A stretch of DNA of 64,000 nt from Allodiplogaster sudhausi (GCA_945643635.1 CALZFC010000020.1:3061501-3125500), one strand, 5' to 3'. Positions 10,610 to 24,187 are shown, counted from the stretch's first letter. Notes: generated by a model from the letters alone, not told the origin. A program made the numbers and translations.

Positions 10610-11419
10610 CTGGAAAGGAGGAATTGGACAATGATGTTGCAAAAGTATGTATATTATATGAGTAACTGACTCATTTCATCTTCTCAAGTGTTCTTTGATG
10701 CACCGCATTCGTGCTCAATCTTTTCTTCGGGGGTGCTCTCCTCGCTTGCCGAACACGGAGCCGACATCTCTGCGGTCACTTCGTCCTCCCTCGAGCTGGC
10801 AGAGATGACTGGCCTTCCCCCCTTGACGCGGAAAATGGGCAGGGCGAGAAACGGTCAAAAACTACTCAGAACTATGCGTTTACATCTATGCTCGTACCTA
10901 AATATATACATATGTACAACTGTATCTATATGTAGTTCATTTAATTCAATTTATTTATTTCGATGCTGGGTTATTCGCATTAATATTGTTTAAGTTATTT
11001 CATCATTCCGAATCTAGCGCATGCATACATTTTTTCTACCCAAAATGTATGTACATACACTCTTGCATTGGTACCTCTCTCTCTCTATTCATGCCTCAAT
11101 GAAGAGTCTCGCTTTTGTTGAAGATCCTTCAATCTGATTGTCAGCTCTGTCCCTCTTTTCTGTAATTCTCTCTCAGTCTCTTTCCCTTTTATAATTCTAT
11201 CGCCTTTTTCTCTCTCTTTCTCTCTCTACCTTTCTCTCTCTCTCTCTCTTTCTCTCTCTCCCTCTCCTTCTCATCTCGCATCATTTTCAGAATGTTATGT
11301 GTATGCACCTAGCCAGACTCAATGTCGTCTCCTGTCCCGAGACCTAAACGCGTTCATGATGGCTGCGGCATCGGAATGTGTCAAGCGATCCTCCTTTTTA
11401 CTCACTCTCCTCCCTACCT

Positions 11420-11422
11420 CTT

Positions 11423-11485
<63 letters not shown>

Positions 11486-11560
11486 CTTTCTCTCTCTGTT
11501 TCTTTCGCTCTCTCATCCTGTCTTTCTCTCTCTCCCTCTTTCTTCTCTTCACTCTCCCTC
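11420..11560. repeat. (CT)n microsatellite block
   Basis: About 75 bases of almost uninterrupted CT followed by CT-rich degenerate sequence. Confidence 0.85.
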
Positions 11561-11959
11561 TAGTTACCTCCTAGATACTCTGTTTTCCTTCTATCTGCCC
11601 GATGCGATCACCTTGTACAGGTTCCAAATGAGACACGCCATGAGCCTCTGAACACGTTATCGGTCATGAATTATTTGTTGGCCCACCGACCGACACGTGA
11701 GACCGACGGGCTGTTGTTGCTTCATTCATATAAAATACATTCTGTCAAGAGAGAGAGAGAGAGAGAGAAGGCAAAGGAGAGAGAGAGAGGAGATCCAGTC
11801 AAAGATGCAGATTATGCATGTATTTTGGCCCTTTCCCAGACTCACCCGCCTCTCTTATGCTTGAGTACCCTTCAAGGAAAAGCAAAATATAATGCCCCAT
11901 GTCTCATTCTCATGAACAAGATGTAGACATACACGTGGTGCAACAAGGCGGTAGTAGCA

Positions 11960-12356
11960 TTACGACTTCTCCTTCTCGCTCTCTATGTCCCTCTCTCCTC
12001 CTTTCGCTCTTCCTTTCGCTCTGCCTTTCATTCTCTCAATCTCTCTATTTATATAGCTCTCTCTCTCTCTCTCTCAATCTCTTGGCCCCTGCCTCTGAAT
12101 CAGCATTTTCGTCTCTCTCTCTGTCGCTCTCTCTCTCTCTCCCTCTGTCGCGTTTTCTTTTTCCCTCTCTCTGTCTTTCTCTATGTCTCTTCCGCGGAAA
12201 ACGAGTTATGCAGATAATAAGGTTCAATGGAAGAAGAGGCTCTTTCTTTCACTTGCTAATCAGTTTGAATACAAATCCGGTGAAAGGCGTGGTGACCCAC
12301 TTTCGCTCTCGGATTTGCCCCCCGCATTGTGATTTCTCTCACTCTCACTCTCTCTC

Positions 12357-12397
<41 letters not shown>

Positions 12398-12440
12398 ATC
12401 TCTCTCTCGGTACCGTTCTCTCTCCATCTCTCGCAATCAC
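11960..12440. repeat. Interrupted CT-rich microsatellite block
   Basis: Several CT arrays (for example 12054-12090, 12110-12190, 12340-12415) separated by ordinary sequence. Confidence 0.8.
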
Positions 12441-12854
12441 TCACTCCCTCTTACTCATCAAATCCGTATGCATTCCTTTCTCTCGTCCTACCTCTCGCGG
12501 TCCTCATTTCTCACCCAACCTCTCTCTCTATCCTTAATTGTCTAATAAAATCCGGCTCATTTTGCCCAAAACAACTGTCTCCATTCTCTATCGTATTCTG
12601 CTCTAGCAGTCCTTGCAGAGATTCTCAAAACACAGCCGGTCTCCACTCTATAAGCTTTTCCAAATTTGCCAATCTGTGTACTGCTTTCTCATCTCGCAAA
12701 ATCCGTTCTGATTAATGCGTCCGTGTATATCTGCATAGAACTTTTTGATTAAAGAGAAGCTACAAATTGTTTGCTGTTTTTTTCTACAAACTTGTTATTA
12801 GATCTACGACAAAGTCAAATTTGACTTATGCTTTACTACTTGACCTTTTCAGCG

Positions 12855-15049
12855 ATGGACCTTGACTCGCTGCCTCCCGAGCTGCTGCGCGAGATCGTGC
12901 GTCGTCTGCGTGGCCGGGACGCGGCAGCCGCGTCGCTCGCGTCACGCCGTCTGCGACGCGTCGTATGCGGCGATGCACGCGTTGCCGCTCGCGCCTTCGC
13001 GCCGCGCATCCGCGTGCAGATCGACGGCGGCGAGGTGAGAATGGACGAAAGGAAAAAAAATAAGAATAAAATAAAGCAACATTAACTGGGTAATATGCAA
13101 CCGTCTTCTTCATTCAGCAAACAATTACATAGAAAGAGATTTAAAAAGTGGCAAAACATGCATGTCGCTATTCGAGAAGTCCTTCCGCGCCCGTTCGTGG
13201 TGTCGCCAATGTTCGGCGCATTCTGAAGAGAGCCGTGAACGTTTGCTCTCGGATCGCGTCTTCAGTGTGCCGCTAAGAGTGTGCCACCCAAAGAACGAGG
13301 TTACTCTTGATGTTTATGCCTCTGAAAACGATTCGATGGAAAGAGAGAGGGATAAAAAAATCTTTTCTTTCATATATTATTTATTTACTTTATCACTGTA
13401 TAATCATACAAGTTTGGGGAGAGAAAGAATGCAGAAGCCTAAAATTGGCATAGAGAAAAAAGCGCTGTTTAGAATGAAGCAGCTGAAGGAAGCGAAGAGT
13501 CTCCCTTCGAGCACCTCGTTCATCTCCTTCTGCTGCCTGCTCGTTCCCTTGATCTGCTCGTTGTGAGTTCTTGTGCTGCTCCAGAACATCCTTTCATTTA
13601 TTTTTCCTTAATTTATTTAGTAAAATTTCTATCCTTCCTTATCCCCTTGAAGGAATCGCATATTTATTACCAGGTGGACGCCGGCAAAGCGGAGCTCGAA
13701 GCGCTGGCGGCCGCACTTCGCACGGTGGGGAACGACAACCTAGATCGGCCGGGTTTGGCGTCGACCTTGGCACGTCCTCGCGTACGCTCTTTCTGCATAC
13801 GCACGAGACGCGGCACCAACGAGACCGCGCTCGTCGATTGTCTAGAGAATATCGGCGCGCCAGAGCTGGTTTGACAGAATTTTTTTTAAAATCGTTTACA
13901 AGGAATGCATTCATAGATAGTTTTCGTCATGTTCTTGTAATCGTAATAGAGAAGAAGGCAGAGAGAGAGAGAGAGAGAGAGAAAGATCTAACCAACTCTG
14001 CAGATCTACCTGCATGTCTGGCAGCTCTCCATTCTCTCCTGGTCCTCTCTCGCTCTCCGCTCCGCCCGCTTTGTGTGTCTTCGCACGGACATCTTCGCCT
14101 CGCTGCCCTCACATCTTCGCTTCCACTCTGGAGGTCCTTGAAATGCATCGACTTTATTGTGAATGTGAAAAATCATTATACAGAATTAGTATAAATATGT
14201 ACAATGCTATTTTACTGTTATAGTTGTCTTGGAATGCGGGGATTCTGAAACCTCTTAGTTCATCTAGAGCGTGCAATGGCGCTGTCGTCGTCCGACGCGT
14301 CTGTCGAAGCGAGCGCGCGCCTTGCGGCGGACGCGTTCGGCGCGTTGCGGCAACGCGCCGACCGCATCATCGAGGCGCCGTCGGTGCTCAACGACATTGT
14401 CAAGGTTGGTTCGATTTCGACTCATTCGGATGAAATATAATTTACATCAATTTTTTGCTTCTTTTGTATTAATTTAATTTAAAGTTCGCATTTCCTTTCA
14501 TTATATGGGTGATGAGGCGATGTATTGCATTTGTTTGTTTTTTGGAGAAAATAAATAAAAGTTACTTCAAAGAAAAATATTTAAAAAAGAAAAAAAAAAA
14601 AAGAAAATAGAATGAGACTACTCTATATGATAAAGGAGTTCGACGTGCTCTGCGGCCACGAACACATCTTCCGACTCGTGCGACTGCGAGAGAGCGAGTT
14701 GGAAGAGGGAGGAGGAGGAAAGACAGTCAATGCGCTTCTCGCCGCGGGCAGGATCTCCACACAGGTACGCAAGATTTTGTTGTTTTGTAAAACGTGCCAT
14801 TAAAGAAAATCGGTGTAAACAATAAGTCGAGGAGCTATGTACGTGAATGTCTCAAATAGATACAAATTTATGTGTATTATTTTTATTTTTATTTTTATTT
14901 TAATCCTTAATTAATAAAAGCGGAATAACCACCAGCAGGACGACGAGGCCGTCGCCGAGTTGCCGAATGCTATCAAATTTCACAAGCGGACTGCGAAGCA
15001 GCCGCACGGCGCTAAACACCGTAACTTTGTCGTCGAATTCGTCGCGTAA
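12855..15049 (+). CDS. F-box domain protein
   Basis: Six-exon model with all junctions in frame: 12855-13034, 13674-13868, 14004-14133, 14268-14404, 14636-14764, 14939-15049 (stop TAA). The N-terminus (MDLDSLPPELLREIVRRLRG, then SLASRRLRRVV) is a typical F-box helix pattern: Leu-Pro-x-Glu-Leu, a hydrophobic run and a following Leu/Val-rich helix. F-box proteins recruit substrates to Skp1-Cullin ubiquitin ligases. No LRR, WD40 or FTH domain was recognised in the rest (for example IYLHVWQLSILSW, EFDVLCGHEHIF). A cttttcag acceptor sits 2 nt before the ATG, suggesting spliced-leader trans-splicing. The junction after GAPEL (gtttga donor) is the weakest. The frame at 13162-13566 does not fit the exon phases and was left out. 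Confidence 0.65.
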
Positions 15050-16632
15050 CTTTGACGACTCTAAAAGAATTGAATGTCAGACCGGGAAGATGTTTGAGTT
15101 GAAAGAAGAATGACCTTTTAAAAGCCAACCATATTAGATGCCTTTGGCATTATTGGAGATTTTCTGGAGTTTTTAATTGTTTCAGAGAAATCTCTCGTCT
15201 GTTCCATATGAGCTCTAATTTTGATTCAAGCACGCCATCTGTTTACTATATAAGTTTTCTATTATGATTCTAATTTGTTAGAATTTTGTTATTTTTTTTA
15301 ATTATGCATGCGGCACCACAATATAAGCGCCTCTAATGACCGGTCTTTCTAGACTTCCGTGGTTTTTCCTTGCATCATTGTGGAATGTACGTACGTGTAC
15401 TATTATCTCACTGCTGCAATAAATATTTGTAGAATCCAACATACGTCATTATACATACTTTTAATGTAGGGTTTCAGAGCGAATTGTGTACTTTAATAAG
15501 CCGGTTCCCTAGTAATAAGGTGCCTTGTTTGAAGTCACTTTAGTTCGCCGTACGATTAAATCTAGTCTCTCAAGAGTGCTTGGTCAAGGCATGCACCTCT
15601 ACAAAACACAGCTCGAATACACCGTAATAGATAAAGCTTTAAAAATATTGCATGAAAAACGTTTGCATCAACAATGTTCTTATGTACCATGAGACAATAC
15701 CCGCCTTCTTGATCCTTGTCTCTGTTCTACCCATTCTCCTCTCAATTCCCCTTTCTACAATTCTTCTGCCACTGAACAGTTACCATAAATTGCTACTTGC
15801 ATTTTGTGCTATTTTCTTTCTGCATTCTATCAGAAGAATAGAAAACCAAGGGCCAGAACATACATATATCTCATAATTGTGCAGTCCACCAACCGAGAAG
15901 GAAATGGCAGTTGGAGAGGTCCGGTTATGACCACCCGTTCTTTTCTCTTATTCGGTCAACGTCTAGACTTTTTAGCCAAATGCAACTGAGGAGTTTACAA
16001 GGTCAAACAAGGAAGGAGCGTGCATCTAGATACATACTATGTCTGACTGTCTATATGCACGCATGCATAGTTTCTCATAAGTTCCGCATTCAACCATTAA
16101 ACTAGCCGAAAACTCAGTTTTGAATTCCCGCACGTTTACGTGATTATAAATCGATGGAGTATGCGATTTTGGGAGGCGGGACGGCGAAAAAGAAGTCTAA
16201 TAATAAATTCGCCCGTTCGCGCCTTCTCTTTATTTCATTGTTCTTATCAGCGATTTGTCGATCCGTATAAAAGAGTAGAAAGTGCATGAGAGCGAAGCAA
16301 GTGGATGACTGGTGATGTTTCGGCTGACAATGAGAGATCAGAGGGACCCATGATGTTTCAGCTCGTTGTGACTGTGCGGCCCGCACAACTTTTCCACTTT
16401 CTCTCTCTGCAACTCAATCAAATAAATAAATGTGCATTTCCCTCTCTCTTTCCCTCCTTCTTATCGTCTCTCCTAATCGAACACAACTGGCCCGGATGGT
16501 ATTTAAGAAGCAACAATTCAGGTTAGAACTGAAGAGAGGTTCTGATCAAGTCATAAATTGTTTCCCTTTTACTCGTCAAAATATTATTAAAAGTGTATAT
16601 CCTAAGCATTTAATCAGCACAGATCACTCAGA
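15050..16632. other. Intergenic region
   Basis: No gene supported. AT-rich, with a few short open frames and no splice-consistent coding pattern. It contains the presumed UGT promoter. Confidence 0.5.
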
Positions 16633-19600
16633 ATGAGTATGCTGCTGGTATTGATCGTTTCTCTTCTGACTCATGTTGCAGCTCTCAAGTTCCTCGCGTG
16701 GAATCCAATCATGGCTCATAGCCATGCCAACTTCCAAGGAAAGGTTTCCGACGCACTCATCGAAACTGGACACGAAGTCGTAAGTCCGTTGCTATGTTGA
16801 TTGAGGGTCGTAGAGACAACCAAGTAGTTTGAATTATAAACAAATGTGTTCATGAATTCAAATATTGATAAAAAATTTACAGTTAAAAGCCTAAAATGGG
16901 GCGAACGCTGGTGGTGAGAATATACATTTAAAGTGAATTAATCTAGAAAAAAGTGACTAGGTTTAATGCTTAGGTGATGCTGAGTCCGATCATGCACGGC
17001 GGACTCAAGAATGTCACCAGCAAACTGGCACGCACCATTCACGTGCCACAGAACGACTTCACCAGGGAGTACGAGCAGATTCAAGTCGCCACTTTCACTG
17101 AGCATCTCTGGACGGTAGACCAGGGCAATCCATTCATCTTCATCGAGGTTTATAATCGTTCGCATCTACATATGTGTGTTTTTTTCAGATCCATTGAGTG
17201 AGAGCGATAGAGAGAAAGAAGAGAGAGAAAGAAGAGAAAAGAGAGAAGAGAGAAAGAGAGAGAGGAGAGAAAGAGAGAGAAGTGCGAATCATGAGGAGAA
17301 TGAGCGAGCGGAGTGTGAAGGAGGAAGAATATCATACAAATTATTGCTTAGGTATTTATCGATAAGCACCTTGTATGTCAGCCGATGAAGAATACAACGG
17401 TCTACATGGTCGAAGCATGTAGAGGCTTGTTTATTTCTTCTCCATTTTAAAATTATTATTTTAAAACCGTCTCTGTCGTTTGCTTTAACAATTGTTTGTT
17501 GTTAATGTTTTATTTTGTACATTTTATTTTAGAAACGCTCCAACAGAGTGGTCTCCTGGAAAGTCTGCGCGCGGAAAAGTTTGACAGCGCCTTTGGCGAA
17601 GATCTCGATCCGTGTGGATTTGGCAAGTTGCCAAGAACCTGGAAGATAGATTCCAAGTAAATGTGGATTCATTTCAGGCATCTTCCACCTCATCGGAATC
17701 AGGAAGTTTGCAATCACACAGAGCACGGCGTCGCTTGAGTCTTCGGAAATCACTGGCGTTCCAGCATTTCCTAGCTTTCAGCCAGGCTTGTCTTGCCTTA
17801 TCATTAGTTTTTCTCTCTCTCTCTCTTTCGCTCTCTCTTCTTTTTTTTGAAACAGAAAAGATTTGATAAAACGAGGTGATGTCATTTCAATCATTCATTG
17901 GCCATTGACACAGCACTCATGGCTATGAACGGAGATGAAATGACCACGAGGGAGCGTCTCTACAACCTCCGCGCTGTCGATGCGTGGGGACAGACGCTGG
18001 ACGTCATCTACGACGGAGTGCAGCGACTCTTCGACGACCTCTACGCCGACTTCCCCAGGCTCAAAGTCGGTGACAGGGTTTTAGGAAGGAAGTTTTATTT
18101 CTACACTACTTTTAAATATGCAAACCAGTATAATAAAATTTTTTATTTAACTTATAATTAAGAGAGCATGTCCGTAAGCTTCGAGCGCAGCCTGCCCCGG
18201 GAAAATTTTTTCGAATTCAATAACAGAAAACATTTTTCTTATACAACTCGACACGCTCTATTTAATGAGCCTAATTTCATCATCATCCGATTTTTTCCCT
18301 TCGGGATACACTACCGTAACCCTGAAAATTCATTGAGCCATAACTTCATTCAAAACCTGTTTTGTGAAACCATGTACATATCATTCATTAGCATTTCGAA
18401 AGCGCTTCAAATTTCATCTAGGAACATGTTTTACAAAAATTTTATTTTGGCTGAGAAAATTTGCCTTAAATTATTTGAAGCGTTAGCACACGACTTTATG
18501 ATCTTTCCCCACCCTGGAACGTAGATAGAAAGAAAGAGCGTGAAATTTGCTGTCGAATAAGCACCATTCAAGAAAAATCTGAGCGTACCAATTTTTGCTA
18601 CGACGCGAGCAATGCGCGCGAGTCGGTCAAAAAGGCGCGTTTACGGCGGCTTAGGCACCCTTCAAGCGCATTCAGCGATCGATAACTTTGCTCAATCTTA
18701 ATATCAGAAAATCGTAGGTATATCATCTAAGAGCCCTCACAGAGATCTTCAAATGCTACATACATACTTTTATTGAAATATTTATATTTCTACAAAAAAT
18801 TTCGTTCTGTAATATTAGAAGGCTTAAAAAACTACTTTACAAACATTTCAGCATTTCAAATCATACATCATAAGAAAGAGCGTGAAATTTGCTACAAGAT
18901 GAACCCCTTTCAATAAACTTTCAATCCTATAATGTTTTGTTATAAGTCATAAGAATAAGTAAAGAAGCCTCGCCCAAGAATTTCATTGTTTAGGTTATTC
19001 GAATTAGAATATTCCAATATTTTTTTTTACGTTGAAGAATTGTGTTAAGCTGATGCCCTATTCTTATGACTTATAACAAAACATTATAGGATTGAAAGTT
19101 TATTGAAAGGGGTTCATCTTGTAGCAAATTTCACGCTCTTTCTTATGATGTATGATTTGAAATGCGGAAATGTTTGTAAAGTAGTTTTTTTAAGCCTTCT
19201 AATATTACAGAACGAAATTTTTTGTAGAAATATAAATATTTCAATAAAAGTATGTATGTAGCATTTGAAGATCTCTGTGAGGGCTCTTAGATGATATACC
19301 TACGATTTTCTGATATTAAGATTGAGCAAAGTTATCGATCGCTGAATGCGCTTGCAGGGTGCCTCAGCCGCCGTAAACGCGCCTTTTTGACCGACTCGCG
19401 CGCATTGCTCGCGTCGTAGGAAAAATTGATACGCTCAGATTTTTCTTGAATGGTGCTTATTCGACAGCAAATTTCACGCTCTTTCTTTCTATCTACGTTC
19501 CAGGGTGGGGAAATGATCATAAAGTCGTGTGCTGACGCTTCAAATAATTTAAGGCAAATTTTCTAAGCCAAAATAAAATTTTTGTAAAACATGTTCCTAG

Positions 19601-21731
19601 ATGAAATTTGAAGCGCTTTCGAAATGCTAATGAATGATATGTACATGGTTTCACAAAACAGGTTTTGAATGAAGTTATGGCTCAATGAAGTTTCAGGGTT
19701 ACGGTAGTGTATCCCGAAGGGAAAAAATCGGATGATGATGAAATTAGGCTCATTAAATAGAGCGTGTCGAGTTGTATAAGAAAAATGTTTTCTGTTATTG
19801 AATTCGAAAACAATTTTCCCGGGGCAGGCTGCCTTAAAGAATTGCGATCACCGAAAAACTGCAATTGTATGTTCAAACGTGCAAAGGTTTCAAACGGAAG
19901 TCCATTTAATTACTCAAAATATTACTGTAGACAAGGAGACTAAAGTAGCGCTGGTTTCGAAAAATCCGTTTCTTTTTCGAAGCGATATGTTATTGCTTGT
20001 TTACTAATTTGATACTGTTTTGCCTAAAATTCTTTAGCTTACTCAAGAAAATTCACATAAGAAAGGTGGTAAAGCATAAACCAAAAAATGTCTTGAAATA
20101 TTTATAAATTTAATCTTCCCGGGATGTGTACGTGGCCGTTAATCTACCATCGAGTGCCATTTTGCACTGACACCAATCACAAATTCATTCAAAATTTGTA
20201 CTTTCAAGCATCTTATACTTGAATATGGAACCTTTTTTGTGCTTTTCATTTGCTTTTTCTTTTTCCTCATGCCCGAGACTATTCGAAAATAGCTAAGATG
20301 TTTCATAAATCGGCAATGACTTTTCGGTGATCGCCCTCCTTTAAGCGCGCGCTCGACTCTTACAGAGAAGCTCTCTTAACATATAACTTTAACATAAAAA
20401 AATAATGAAAGATGAAAAAAATTTGCTTGCAATTAGGACATCTCGAAAAATGCGAGCTACTTCTTCCTGAACACCGAGCCACTCGTGGACTTTCCGCGTC
20501 TCGTGAGTCGCAAGATGATTGACATCGGCGGCATCGCCTTGCCGACCACCGTCCATCAGCTGCCGGAGGTATCTAATAAGCCTCCTTTTTATTAATTAAT
20601 ATATGTAAATGCAAGCCTTTTTTACCTTGTTTACTCATTCAATTTGCCTTGTTTACTCATTCAATAAAAAAGACTTCCTCCTTAAACACCAATGGGTTTA
20701 GCCTTTGCTCGGCGAGTTGTCGCTGCGACCGCGGACCGTTCTCATCTCGTTCGGCTCAGTCATGCTCTCGCATCTCATGCCAGAGCGCTTCAAGGCAGCT
20801 CATTTTGTTTCCTTAATTAGTTACAATAAACTGTTGTATTCAAGCATACTAATCCCCCTCTCTCAACACTTCAACCCTCGTATTTTATTTTTCCAGCAAA
20901 GTATCCGCTCGCTGGCCCTGACCCTTCCGAATGTGACTTTCATTTGGAAGTATGAGAAGCCTGAGCACAACGTCGCCGCCGGCATTCCAAATCTCATCAC
21001 GCACACTTGGCTGCCGCAGACCGATCTGCTGCGTCAGTTCTCAGCATCTCTCACTGCTCTCTCTTTCTCACTCAATCTCTCTCATTCCCTCTACCCCCTC
21101 TCTCTGACTCTCTGCAGGCGATCCTCGTCTCTCTGCCTTCGTGACCCATGGAGGTGCTGGTTCTTCGTATGAAGCAGTCCTGGCTGGTGTTCCCACTCTT
21201 GTCATCCCTGTCATTGGCGACCAGATGAGAAATGGCGAAATGATCAAGCGAATTGGAGTCGGCAGAATCCTCAAACGGGACGATTTGGCCCAGTCTGAGC
21301 TGCTTGTCAATGCTGTTCGAGATCTGCTTGAGAATGATAAGTGCGCACATTTTTGCTTATTGATTCTTTTATTCTTTAATATTATTTTTAAGTGTCTCGT
21401 TATGCCGTATTCCTTTGTTCACGAAAATATTTTTAAAATGCTCAGATATCGTGCGAAGGCGCGAACTGTGGCTGAAATGGTTTCATCGCAGCCTCAGTCG
21501 GTGCGCGAGAGACTGGTCTCCCACATGGAGTTCATGGCCCGTTTCGGCCCTCTCGACCAGCTCAGTCATGCTGGACGCGACATGAGCGTTATTACTTTCT
21601 ACAACCTCGATATTTTCGCCGTTTTGATAGCAGGGATTCTTTCTGCTGTAGGAGTTCTACTCTTTATTGTTCTCAGAATATTCAGACAATTTCCTTCATT
21701 TGTCACAAAACTAAAGAATAAGAGTGAATAG
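16633..21731 (+). CDS. UDP-glucuronosyltransferase (UGT)
   Basis: Eleven exons: 16633-16779, 16974-17147, 17382-17424, 17533-17622, 17678-17785, 17914-18065, 20437-20568, 20702-20794, 20897-21032, 21118-21340, 21446-21731. They join into one 527-residue frame, the normal length for ER UGTs. It has an N-terminal signal peptide (MSMLLVLIVSLLTHVAALKF), the acceptor-site region with a candidate catalytic His (NPIMAHSHANF), and the UDP-sugar signature (HTWLPQTDLLRD, VTHGGAGS, VIGDQMRNGEM) at about 350-410. A membrane helix lies at about 488-510, with a KNKSE tail fitting an ER KxKxx signal. It should transfer glycosyl groups to lipophilic substrates in the ER lumen. Four introns use GC donors (17425, 17623, 17786, 20795); the last has an in-frame GT alternative adding four residues. 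Intron 6 (18066-20436) holds two transposon-like elements. A cactcag acceptor lies just before the ATG. Confidence 0.9.
18162..19833. mobile_element. Foldback element 2 in UGT intron
   Basis: Starts GAGAGCATGTCCGTAAGC after TTAA (18158-18161). The arms pair from about 18180 to 18990 with 19010 to 19833, forming a 1.7-kb palindrome. The right end stops at GGGGCAGGCTGCC directly before TTAA, so about 25 nt of the outer right terminus are missing compared with the left. The element at 63323 has the same left end. No transposase was seen. It lies wholly within the UGT intron and would be transcribed as a long hairpin. Confidence 0.8.
19834..20344. mobile_element. TTAA MITE abutting foldback element 2
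   Basis: Left end TTAAAGAATTGCGATCACC; right end GGTGATCGCCCTCCTTTAA. These termini match the MITEs at 1369 and 24545. It starts exactly where foldback element 2 is truncated and shares its TTAA. About 510 bp, longer than the other copies. No open frame of note. Confidence 0.7.
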
Positions 21732-22861
21732 TTTGGTCGTAAACAACGGACAAATGTGGCCCTTTCAGATTTCTGTCATTGTAGAACATTTTGGCAATTT
21801 AACTTGATGTATTCCAGATCATGAAATTAATACTCTGTACATGAGAATGCGTCCCCGTTCCGCATTTCCAGCTTCAATTATTTCAATTAATTGAATTATT
21901 CCAATTAATTAAGGATCAAATAATGTTGGACTGTGCCGTTGTCTTATCTGTATTTTTTGTATATTATGTAGTACATTTTTTTTTTACTTGTTCGGCTGTC
22001 TTCATGTTCACAACCATGATATTTAAATATCGATCTCAATCATACCCTCTACTATTCAAAAATCTGTTCCAAAGAACATAATAACGCTCAATGCATGTGG
22101 TTTAGCTTTTAGTAGCAGAATATATGAAAAACATTGAATGAAGATTGGTTGTCAATTTGATAAGTTGAGCGTATGATCTTATTATGTCTTGTCTCATATC
22201 TTATTGCACAACATTGCACCACACATTTCTGTTTACTAGATCTATAGTTTCTAGCTTGCGTCTAGAAAAAGTTGAGGCTATCGAACACTTGCGAAGCCGA
22301 AATCACTGCAGTCGTGCTGACAAAAGATTCACTCGGTCTCGTGCGCCACTCACACCTCTGCACAAAACGGAACATGCACAACTTGTCTGCGACCACCAGG
22401 GAACATCCCATTCAATTCAACATTGACTCTCAATAATTCCTCTTATCTTTGTATTCTCACTACACTCAATCTTCTTCTATTTCGCTCGCGTATGCACGTA
22501 TAATGTAAATGCGAACGAGACAAATATTGTGAGAACACTTGTGACTTCTTGTGAACATGCGCACACAATAACGACGCTCTTTCTCTTTCCCTCTTCCGCT
22601 CAAACTTGAGTAGACCGCATACTTGATCACTTGAATCGTCTTGGTTTTCACTGCCACGCTGTTAACGGAACAATGATCAAGCCAAACAGCACTCTTATAT
22701 TTTTGTGGAGTAAACCAACACTCTGTAGGAACGAGCGATTATCTAACAAAATTAGGAAAATGCTTTTGATTCTCTTCGTGGTCGCATCCCTACGATGGAA
22801 TTCTTTAAAGACAAAGAGGTATATCAAAGGTGAAATCCGAATCAAATGTTCGCTTGCCCAG
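21732..22861. other. Intergenic, 3' of UGT
   Basis: AT-rich with no supported gene. Short open frames lack splice context. Confidence 0.45.
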
Positions 22862-23055
22862 ATTACGCGAGAGAGCGCGGACCGTGGCCAAAATGGTGGA
22901 ATCGCAGCCTCAGTCAGTGCGCGAGAGACTGGTCTCCCACATGGAGTTCATGGCCCGTTTCGGCCCTCTCGACCAGCTCAGCCATGCTGGACGCGACATG
23001 ATCGTTATTACCGTTACAACTTCGACATTTTCGCTATCTTTCTGTTTACTTGATC
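22862..23055 (+). pseudogene. Fragment of UGT last exon
   Basis: Nearly identical to the UGT last exon (ARTVAKMVESQPQSVRERLV, HMEFMARFGPLDQL, SHAGRDM), then loses frame by a one-base deletion at the position matching VITFYN of the parent, before the membrane helix. No other UGT exons occur around it. It is probably a partial duplication, although an unseen neighbouring gene could have contributed it. Confidence 0.75.
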
Positions 23056-24000
23056 TCAGTTGCTTCCTCAGTTATTTCTTTTCTTATTGCAAATCTCCCG
23101 TATTAAAACTTTATCAGCTCTAGCTTTTATTTTATACATATTATAGAATATTGTTAATAGTGCCGATTAATTAGTTGTTCTGAAACGCAAGGATGAACAA
23201 TCGTGTTTGTATCCAGAAAGTAAATTCATTATAAAATGTTGGGCGTACCATTTATTTGAATGTATCAATGCGAAGAATTATACAAAAATTATCATTCGGC
23301 ATATTTCAAAATTTGGGAACAGCATATATATGTATATACATAGTATAAATAGATACATAATATGTACTGTACGTGACTATCTCGATGTCGAAAATTTAGT
23401 GGGCACTCATAGCCCATTCTCAAAAATGATCTAGGAACTGCTTCTCCTGATATGATGATATTCACACGGCGGTGATTCTTGAAGTTGTGCTTCATCCCGA
23501 CCTCGTTCAATGTAAATCCGTTTTTTTATTGAGGCTCCGTCAACTACTAAGCAGAACTTCAACTACAAATGTACAAAAATGTTGCTGCAAATACGTTAGT
23601 TTGGATATGTATACTAGTAAGGGATGGAAAAAGTTCCTATTTTATCGATGACCTTAAAACCTAAACATAATTTTTGTCTGCAGCGTTGGCAAAGCAGGAA
23701 CAGACGAACGAAGAATCGACCGTCGACGCTGATGAATTGTAGTGTGAATGAGAAAGTGCAAGTCTTTAATAGCACATGTTCACGGTTAATTATTCATCTA
23801 ACGAGTGCTTTAACGTGACTTTTTTAAAGCTTTACATTTGCTATTTCAAACTTTCTCTTAGATTACGATCAGTGAGACTGCAAAGTGCACTGAGTAAGTG
23901 CAGATTTGGAAAAGTATTTAAACGGCATTGCGCCACTATCAAAATCCTTCTTCTCATCATTTCTCCACTCCCCGCCCGACTGCGACTTCTCGTTCTAGAG
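23056..24000. other. Intergenic; left edge of segmental duplication
   Basis: No gene supported. From about 23685 the sequence matches 44831 onward (shared CAGACGAACG and GATGAATTGTA-like words), marking the left edge of the duplicated PTP segment. Confidence 0.45.
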
Positions 24001-24183
24001 ATGGGAGACGGGCGACCGCAGACGGAGCACATCTGCAGGGTCTCGAAGAGCGCCAAGACTACTGTAGTCAGAAATCGTGCTTTCGTCGTCTTTTCCTGCT
24101 CCTTTTGCCAGTCTGACCCAAATTTACTGATTAATCTGAAAGAAACAACGTTGTCCGCAAATCATAAGGATTTATACCCATCG

Positions 24184-24187
<4 letters not shown>

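Larger units (their letters stand above)
10610..12854. other. Gene-poor, microsatellite-rich stretch
   Basis: Contains CT arrays near 11180-11270, 11420-11560 and 11960-12440, and a GA array near 11748-11790. A minus-strand frame at about 10684-10835 (ending EHECGASKNT stop) has a coding look, but no confirmed partner exons. Long plus-strand Ser-Leu frames are repeat artefacts. Confidence 0.5.

Noticed and set aside
13162..13566. 134-codon frame inside F-box intron 1
   Set aside because: No acceptor gives the required phase and flanking exons already join in frame. It may be a relic.
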